A DNA stretch of 64,000 bases from Streptomyces flavofungini. GTDB taxonomy: Bacteria; Actinomycetota; Actinomycetes; Streptomycetales; Streptomycetaceae. This document shows, piece after piece, positions 58,820 to 64,000 of this stretch. The position numbers and the translations under genes are program-made. Below the pieces are notes generated by a model, which was not told the DNA's origin, ran no database searches, and saw only the letters and a list, made by a program, of their open reading frames with translations. Where the stretch lies: NCBI RefSeq assembly GCF_014650815.1, contig NZ_BMVR01000003.1:124001-188000 (forward strand), in the 5' to 3' direction. The number at the start of each line of letters is the position of its first letter. The stretch's first letter is position 1.

Positions 58820-59863
58820 TCAGGACGCCGTGGCCGTGGCCCCGCCCTTGCGCCCCGAAGCCGTCGACCCGCGGACCACCAGCTCCGGCAGGAACACGAA
58901 CTCGCTGTGCGGCGCGGGCGTGCCGCCGATCTCCTCCAGGAGGGTGCGGACCGCGGCCTGGCCCATGGCCTGGACGGGCTGGCGGATCGTGGTCAGCGGC
59001 GGGTCGGTGAAGGCGATCAGGGGGGAGTCGTCGTAGCCGACCACCGAGACCTCGCGCGGCACGTCCAGGCCCTGCTCGCGGGCCGCGCGGATGGCGCCGA
59101 GGGCCATCATGTCGCTGGCGCAGACGATGCCGGTGCAGCCCTTGGCGATCAGCGCCGTCGCCGCGGCCTGCCCGCCCTCCAGCGTGTACAGGGAGTGCTG
59201 GACCAGCTCGTCGGCCTGCGCGTCGGACAGGCCGAGCCGCTCGCGCAGGCCCAGCCGGAAGCCCTCGATCTTGCGGACGACCGGGACGAAGCGCCGGGGG
59301 CCGACCGCCAGACCGATGCGGGTGTGGCCGAGCGAGGCGAGATGGCGCACCGCCAGCTGCGTCGCGGCCCGGTCGTCGGTGGAGACGAAGGGCGCGTCGA
59401 CCTTGGGGGAGAAGCCGTTGACCAGGACGTGCGGGACGCCCTGGGCGCGCAGCGAGCCGTAGCGGTCCATGTCGGCGGTGGTGTCGGCGTGCAGCCCGGA
59501 CACGTAGATGATCCCGGCGACGCCGCGGTCCACCAGCATCTCGGTCAGCTCGTCCTCGGTGGAGCCGCCCGGGGTCTGGGTGGCGAGCACCGGCGTATAG
59601 CCCTGGCGGGTCAGGGCCTGGCCGATCACCTGGGCGAGCGCGGGGAAGATCGGGTTGTCCAGCTCGGGCGTGATCAGGCCGACCAGGCCCGCGCTGCCGC
59701 GCCTGCGCAGCCGGACGGGCCGTTCGTAGCCGAGCACGTCGAGTGCGGCGAGAACGGCTTCGCGGGTGGCCGCGGCCACGCCGGGCTTGCCGTTCAGGAC
59801 CCGGCTGACGGTGGCTTCGCTGACTCCCGCCTGGGCTGCGATGTCGACGAGCCGCGCGGTCAT
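58820..59863 (-). CDS. malR: LacI-family maltose repressor MalR
   Basis: A 347-residue repressor. The N-terminal HTH and hinge are typical: LVDIAAQAGVSEATVSRVLNG followed by KPGVAAATREAVLAALDVLGYERP. The sugar-binding core has GLVGLITPELDNPIFP, HVLVNGFSPKVDAPFVSTDD and SVVGYDDSPLIAFTDPPLTTIRQP. It is divergent from malE, as malR of S. coelicolor (reg1 of S. lividans) is. That protein represses the malEFG operon and alpha-amylase genes, with maltose-type sugars as inducers. Two near-palindromic operators lie between the genes. Confidence 0.92.
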   Translation of the reverse strand: MTARLVDIAAQAGVSEATVSRVLNGKPGVAAATREAVLAALDVLGYERPVRLRRRGSAGLVGLITPELDNPIFPALAQVIGQALTRQGYTPVLATQTPGGSTEDELTEMLVDRGVAGIIYVSGLHADTTADMDRYGSLRAQGVPHVLVNGFSPKVDAPFVSTDDRAATQLAVRHLASLGHTRIGLAVGPRRFVPVVRKIEGFRLGLRERLGLSDAQADELVQHSLYTLEGGQAAATALIAKGCTGIVCASDMMALGAIRAAREQGLDVPREVSVVGYDDSPLIAFTDPPLTTIRQPVQAMGQAAVRTLLEEIGGTPAPHSEFVFLPELVVRGSTASGRKGGATATAS

Positions 59864-59903
59864 GCACGGGACTGTACCGCCGGAAACCGGCCTTGCCCAC
59901 CCG

Positions 59904-59925
59904 CTTGCTGAAAGCTTGCAGCAAG
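59904..59925. promoter_or_regulatory. MalR operator 1
   Basis: A 22-bp near-palindrome centred on AAGCTT: the half-site CTTGCTG(A/C) is repeated inverted, with only one pair of positions not matching. It lies 41-62 bp before the malR start and overlaps the expected malR promoter. The core CTTGC...GCAAG recurs in operator 2. Confidence 0.7.
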
Positions 59926-59980
59926 CCCTGTCCCGGAAGACCGCAACGCACAGGACACACGACGGTAACGATCACCTGCT

Positions 59981-60001
59981 CTTGCAGAAATTTCTCGCAA
60001 G
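59981..60001. promoter_or_regulatory. MalR operator 2
   Basis: A 21-bp near-palindrome: CTTGC, then AGAAATTTCT, then C and GCAAG. Both ends carry the CTTGC/GCAAG half-sites seen in operator 1. It lies 130-150 bp before the malE ATG. The distance between the two operator centres is about 76 bp, near seven helical turns. Confidence 0.7.
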
Positions 60002-60130
60002 GTCTTTCGGCTGGTTTTCAAGCCTGTTACGTTCCTGCCAACCCGGCGCCGCCTCGAGTGCGGCCAGCAGGAGGCACCTCTTCGTCTCTCCTCATTCCGG
60101 GTCATTCCGGGACCAGTTGAAGGAGTACAC

Positions 60131-61402
60131 ATGCGGCGTGGCATAGCGGCCACCGCACTGGTCGCAGCCCTTGCGATGACAGCGGCGGCGTGCGGCGGCG
60201 ACGACGGTGACGGCGGCAAGAAGAGCGGCGGCAAGCTCTCCGGGACCGTCACGTTCTGGGACACCTCGAACGACGCGGAGAAGGGCACGTACAAGAAGCT
60301 GGCCGAGGGCTTCGAGCAGCTCCACCCCGGCGTCGACGTCAAGTACGTGAACGTGCCGTTCGGCGAGGCCAACGCCAAGTTCAAGAACGCGGCCGGCGGC
60401 AACTCCGGCGCCCCCGACGTGATGCGCACCGAGGTCGCCTGGGTCGCCGACTTCGCGAACCTCGGCTACCTGGCGCCGCTGGAGGGCACGGCCGCCCTCG
60501 ACCAGCCGGCCGACTTCCTGCCGCAGGCCGCCGCGAGCACCAAGTTCAAGGGCAAGACGTACGCGGCGCCGCAGACCATCGACACCCTCGCGCTCTTCTA
60601 CAACAAGAAGATGCTCAAGGCCGCGGGCGTCGAGGTCCCCAAGACCTTCGAGGACGTGAAGTCCGCCGCCAAGAAGATCAAGTCGAAGTCCGGCAAGACC
60701 GGTCTCTACCTGCGCGGCGACGACCCGTACTTCTACCTCCCGTACCTCTACGGAGAGGGCGGTGACCTCCTCGACACCAAGAAGAAGCAGATCACCGTCG
60801 ACGACGCCGAGGGCGGCAAGGCCTTCGAGGTCATGAAGGACCTGGTCGACTCCAAGGCCGCCGTCACCGACGCCAGCGACGGCTACAACAACCAGCTCAA
60901 CGCCTTCAAGGACGGCGACGTCGCCATGGCGCTCGACGGCCCCTGGTCCATCGAGGGCGCCCTGCAGGGCAAGCAGTTCAAGGGTGAAAAGGCCAACCTG
61001 GGCGTCGCCCCGGTGCCCGGCGGCAGCGCCCGGCAGGCCTCGCCGCAGGGCGGCTGGAACCTCGCCGCGTACGCCGGTTCCAAGAACCTCGACGCCTCGT
61101 ACGAGTTCATCAAGTACATGAGCTCGGCGAAGGTGCAGCAGGAGACCACCGAGAAGCTGAGCCTGCTGCCGACGCGCACCTCCGTCTACGACGTGAAGTC
61201 CGTCAAGGACAATCAGATGGTTCAGTTCTTCAAGCCGGCCGTCGACAAGTCCGTGCAGCGGCCCTGGATCCCCGAGGCCAACTCGCTGTTCGAGCCGATC
61301 CGGCTGCAGATGGGGAAGGTGCTGAACGGCAGCACGTCGCCTGCTGACGGCGCCAAGAACATCGGCGACGCCTACCGCAAGCTCCTGAAGGACTACAAGT
61401 AG
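60131..61402 (+). CDS. malE: Maltose/maltodextrin ABC transporter substrate-binding lipoprotein MalE
   Basis: A 423-residue extracellular solute-binding protein family 1 lipoprotein. The signal peptide ends in a lipobox at AAAC (Cys21), followed by an acidic Gly-rich spacer. The fold opens SGTVTFWDTSNDAEKGTYKKL and has LFYNKKMLKAAGVEVPKTF, GDVAMALDGPWSIEGAL and YEFIKYMSSAKVQQETTEKL, typical of MalE/AglE. The ATG at 60131 follows GAAGGAGTACAC. It is divergent from malR and first gene of malE-F-G. Confidence 0.93.
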   Translation: MRRGIAATALVAALAMTAAACGGDDGDGGKKSGGKLSGTVTFWDTSNDAEKGTYKKLAEGFEQLHPGVDVKYVNVPFGEANAKFKNAAGGNSGAPDVMRTEVAWVADFANLGYLAPLEGTAALDQPADFLPQAAASTKFKGKTYAAPQTIDTLALFYNKKMLKAAGVEVPKTFEDVKSAAKKIKSKSGKTGLYLRGDDPYFYLPYLYGEGGDLLDTKKKQITVDDAEGGKAFEVMKDLVDSKAAVTDASDGYNNQLNAFKDGDVAMALDGPWSIEGALQGKQFKGEKANLGVAPVPGGSARQASPQGGWNLAAYAGSKNLDASYEFIKYMSSAKVQQETTEKLSLLPTRTSVYDVKSVKDNQMVQFFKPAVDKSVQRPWIPEANSLFEPIRLQMGKVLNGSTSPADGAKNIGDAYRKLLKDYK

Positions 61403-61404
61403 GC

Positions 61405-62424
61405 ATGGCAGTCGACAGCGGCCACTCCGTGGCCGGGGCCGTGGACGCCGAGCGCGTCCCCGGCCCCGGCCGCCGGACCGGCAAGACCCCCGGAACCCCC
61501 AGCCGCCTGCGCAGGGCACTCAGCACCCACTGGTACGCCTGGGCCATGGTGGCCCCCGTGGTGGCCGTCATCGGCGTGATCGTCGGCTATCCGCTGCTGC
61601 GCGGCGTGTACCTGTCGACGACGAACGCCAACGAGGCGAACGTCGAGCGCAGCATCGGCGTCAACCACATCCCGGCGACGTACGAGTCGGTCGGCCTGGA
61701 CAACTACCAGGCGATCCTCGACGACGGCGTCTTCTGGGACCGGCTCACCTGGACCGTCATCTGGACGGTCTCCTGCGTCGCCCTGTCGTTCGTGCTCGGC
61801 CTGATCCTCGCGAACATGCTCAACCGCAAGGTGAAGGGCCGCTCGTTCTACCGGATGGCCCTCATCCTGCCCTGGGCCGTGCCCGCCTTCGTGTCGGTCT
61901 TCACCTGGCGGCTGCTCTTCAACGAGAAGAACGGCATCCTCAACAAGATCCTCGCGGGCGGCGGCATCGACGCGATCCCGTGGCTCAACGACCCCACCTG
62001 GGCCAAGATCTCGGTGATCACCGTCAACGTCTGGCTCGGCGTGCCCTTCATGCTCGTCGCCATGCTCGGCGGCCTGCAGTCCATCCCCGGCGAGCTGTAC
62101 GAGGCCGCGGAGATGGACGGCGCGAACGCCTGGCAGCGCTTCCGCCACATCACCCTGCCGGGCCTGCGCACGGTGAGCAGCACCGTCGTCCTGATCAGCG
62201 GCATCTGGACCTTCAACATGTTCCCGGTGATCTTCCTGCTCACCCGGGGCGGTCCGGGCGATGCCACCGAGATCCTGGTGACGTACGCCTACCGGCTCTC
62301 GTTCGTCGTCAGCCCGCGCGACTTCGCCGGGTCCGCGGCCTGGGGCGTGCTCATCCTGCTGCTCCTTTCGCTCTTCGCGGTGGTCTACCGCCGCGCGCTC
62401 CGCAAGCAAGGAGAGGTGTGGTGA
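61405..62424 (+). CDS. malF: Maltose ABC transporter permease MalF
   Basis: A 339-residue permease with six transmembrane helices after a 50-residue cytosolic tail (helix 1 YAWAMVAPVVAVIGVIVGYPLLRGVYLS). The EAA loop that contacts the ATPase reads ELYEAAEMDGANAWQRFRHITLPGL. It begins two bases after the malE stop, and its stop overlaps the malG GTG. No ATPase gene is visible in the window; in Streptomyces a shared MsiK usually energises such systems. Confidence 0.93.
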   Translation: MAVDSGHSVAGAVDAERVPGPGRRTGKTPGTPSRLRRALSTHWYAWAMVAPVVAVIGVIVGYPLLRGVYLSTTNANEANVERSIGVNHIPATYESVGLDNYQAILDDGVFWDRLTWTVIWTVSCVALSFVLGLILANMLNRKVKGRSFYRMALILPWAVPAFVSVFTWRLLFNEKNGILNKILAGGGIDAIPWLNDPTWAKISVITVNVWLGVPFMLVAMLGGLQSIPGELYEAAEMDGANAWQRFRHITLPGLRTVSSTVVLISGIWTFNMFPVIFLLTRGGPGDATEILVTYAYRLSFVVSPRDFAGSAAWGVLILLLLSLFAVVYRRALRKQGEVW

Positions 62425-63323
62425 CGACCCCCGTGAAGACATCCACGACACCGGACGCGACACCCGGGACCACGGGCAAGGGCCGGGCCCGGCGGCCGCG
62501 CGGCGAGCGCGGGCCGCTGGCCTCCGTCGCCCTGCACGCCACCCTGCTGATCGCCAGCGCCGTCGCCGTGCTGCCGCCGCTGTGGCTGCTCGTCACCTCG
62601 TTCAAGCCGACGAGCGAGGCGTTCTCCACGTCCCTCGTGAAGGACTTCACCTTCGGCAACTACGACCACGTGGTGAACGACACCGAGTTCCTGAGCTGGG
62701 TCGGCAACTCCCTGTTCGTCGTCGGCCTGACCACCGTCATCGGCGTGTTCATCTCGGCGACCACGGGCTACGCGGTGAGCCGGTTCAAGTTCCCCGGGAT
62801 GCGGCCCCTGATGTGGCTGCTGCTCATCACGCAGATGTTCCCGGTCGCCGTGCTCATCGTGCCGCTGTACAACCTGCTCGCGAGCATGGAGCTGCTCAAC
62901 CAGCCCATGGGCCTGGTCCTCACCTATCTGACGATCGCCGTGCCGTTCTCCGCGTGGATGATGAAGGGCTACTTCGACACCATCCCGGTGGAGATCGACG
63001 AGGCGGGCCGGGTGGACGGCCTCAACCCGTTCGGCACCTTCTGGCGGCTCATCATCCCGCTGGCCAAGCCCGGCCTCGCCGTGACCGGCTTCTACAGCTT
63101 CATCACCGGCTGGGCCGAGGTCGCCTACGCGTCCGCCTTCATGACCGGCGAGGAGAACCTCACCCTCGCGGGCGGCCTGCAGACCTTCGTCAACCAGTAC
63201 ACCAGCGACTGGGGTTCGCTGACCGCCGCGGCCGTCATCGTCGCGGTGCCCGCCGCCGTGATCTTCGGCTTCGTGCAGCGCCACCTCGTCTCCGGACTCA
63301 CGGCCGGCGCGACGAAGTCCTGA
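62421..63323 (+). CDS. malG: Maltose ABC transporter permease MalG
   Basis: A 300-residue permease with six helices. The EAA loop is EIDEAGRVDGLNPFGTFWRLIIPLAKPGL (two adjoining parts). The N-terminal 32 residues are a Thr/Pro/Arg-rich cytosolic tail. The start is GTG 62421, overlapping the malF stop as GTGA, with AAGGAGAGG before it. It is the partner of MalF in the membrane channel. Confidence 0.93.
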   Translation: MTTPVKTSTTPDATPGTTGKGRARRPRGERGPLASVALHATLLIASAVAVLPPLWLLVTSFKPTSEAFSTSLVKDFTFGNYDHVVNDTEFLSWVGNSLFVVGLTTVIGVFISATTGYAVSRFKFPGMRPLMWLLLITQMFPVAVLIVPLYNLLASMELLNQPMGLVLTYLTIAVPFSAWMMKGYFDTIPVEIDEAGRVDGLNPFGTFWRLIIPLAKPGLAVTGFYSFITGWAEVAYASAFMTGEENLTLAGGLQTFVNQYTSDWGSLTAAAVIVAVPAAVIFGFVQRHLVSGLTAGATKS

Positions 63324-63409
63324 CCCCGGCGCCCCGCCCGGATCCCGCATCCGGCGGCCCCGCTCCATCCGCACCACGACTCGACCAGACTCGACCTCTC
63401 AGGGAACAC

Positions 63410-64000
63410 ATGACCCAGCATCTCGCTGCCCCTGCCGCCCCCGACTCCGGCACGCGTACGGACTGGTGGCGCGACGCGGTGATCTACCAGGTCTATCCGC
63501 GCAGCTTCGCCGACGGCAACGGCGACGGCATGGGCGACCTCGAGGGCATCCGGGCCCGCCTGCCGCACCTCAGGGACCTCGGCGTCGACGCCGTCTGGCT
63601 CTCCCCGTTCTACGCCTCGCCGCAGGCCGACGCGGGCTACGACGTCGCCGACTACCGCGCCATCGACCCGATGTTCGGCACCCTTCACGACGCCGACGCC
63701 GTGATCAGGGACGCGCACGCCCTGGACCTGCGCATCATCGTGGACCTGGTGCCCAACCACTCCTCCGACCGCCACGACTGGTTCCGCCGGGCCCTCGCGG
63801 ACGGCCCCCGTTCGCCCCTGCGGGAGCGCTACCACTTCCGCCCGGGCAAGGGCCCCGGCGGTGAACTCCCGCCCAACGACTGGGAGTCCATCTTCGGCGG
63901 CCCCGCCTGGACCCGCACCACCGACCCCGACGGCACCCCCGGCGAGTGGTACCTCCACCTGTTCGCGCCGGAGCAGCCCGACTTCAACTGGGAACACCCC
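63410..64000 (+). CDS. Glycoside hydrolase family 13 alpha-glucosidase, N-terminal part
   Basis: The first 197 residues of a cytosolic GH13 enzyme, cut by the window end. It starts at ATG 63410 with AGGGAAC upstream. The (beta/alpha)8 opening is typical: WWRDAVIYQVYPRSFADGNG, then region I LRIIVDLVPNHSSDRH, and DWESIFGGPAWTR, and the QPDFNWEHP loop of the oligo-1,6-glucosidase/alpha-glucosidase subgroup. The catalytic Asp and Glu lie beyond the window. It follows malG by 86 bp and most likely breaks down imported maltose or maltodextrin (AglA-like). Confidence 0.92.
   Translation, partial: MTQHLAAPAAPDSGTRTDWWRDAVIYQVYPRSFADGNGDGMGDLEGIRARLPHLRDLGVDAVWLSPFYASPQADAGYDVADYRAIDPMFGTLHDADAVIRDAHALDLRIIVDLVPNHSSDRHDWFRRALADGPRSPLRERYHFRPGKGPGGELPPNDWESIFGGPAWTRTTDPDGTPGEWYLHLFAPEQPDFNWEHP

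Noticed and set aside
1..64000. tRNA, rRNA, prophage or plasmid origin
   Set aside because: I saw no clover-leaf or CCA-end candidate, no rRNA-like sequence, and no integrase, recombinase or replication genes.

Overview
The window is a high-GC actinobacterial chromosome segment, almost certainly from Streptomyces. The coding genes show strong G/C third-position bias, GTG starts and ATGA/GTGA overlaps are common, and gene families typical of the genus are present: an SSI-type protease inhibitor, an AfsR/SARP-type giant regulator, an AfsA-like hotdog protein, LitR/LitS and an isorenieratene cluster. I see no rRNA, tRNA, CRISPR array, prophage or intact insertion sequence. The very long antisense ORFs are GC-frame shadows.

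Layout. 1-9.7 kb is mixed metabolism: the tail of a PEP mutase/isocitrate lyase family protein, an MFS exporter, an MMPL/RND transporter, dihydrolipoyl dehydrogenase, a TauD-type dioxygenase, a cupin/small ORF/GNAT group and a subtilisin inhibitor. 9.7-14.7 kb holds a 1323-residue BTAD/NB-ARC/TPR regulator with a very long Pro/Ala/Thr linker, divergent from an imine-reductase-like oxidoreductase. 14.9-21.2 kb is a potassium-type locus: kdpF followed directly by two tandem kdpD sensor kinase genes and a TRIC cation channel gene, but no kdpABC or kdpE. 21.2-33.6 kb carries a Tat-exported polysaccharide lyase 8, a slipin, two methyltransferase-like proteins, a GlxA-type regulator divergent from a DJ-1/PfpI protein, a DUF1036 protein, a 2-hydroxyacid dehydrogenase and a MarR/DODA-dioxygenase pair with twin palindromes.

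34.2-53.6 kb is a light-response island. The ECF sigma factor LitS is translationally coupled to an AfsA-like (gamma-butyrolactone-type) protein and followed by a reductase. It is divergent from the B12-domain regulator LitR. Then come a DUF4397 protein, class F sortase, sigma and anti-sigma operon, the crtE-I-B-Rieske and crtY-T-U operons for aromatic carotenoids, a DUF4383 membrane protein, a CPD photolyase and a decayed FeS-type photolyase pseudogene. I find one promoter pattern, GCATCY-N16-SGAAR-like, in front of crtE, crtY, phr and the DUF4397 operon. It is a good candidate for the LitS promoter.

53.7-58.0 kb is a SigK/RskA module: sigK, anti-sigma rskA, a membrane molybdopterin oxidoreductase and a fasciclin lipoprotein. 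A second shared pattern, CCAATCC-N16/17-CGGAT, lies before sigK, before the oxidoreductase, and a third time before a gene-less stretch that ends in a strong hairpin (a candidate small RNA). 58.2-64 kb has a 143-bp MITE-like element that supplies the stop codon of an ArsR-type gene, followed by the maltose system: malR, malE, malF, malG and the start of a GH13 alpha-glucosidase gene, with two near-palindromic operators between malR and malE.
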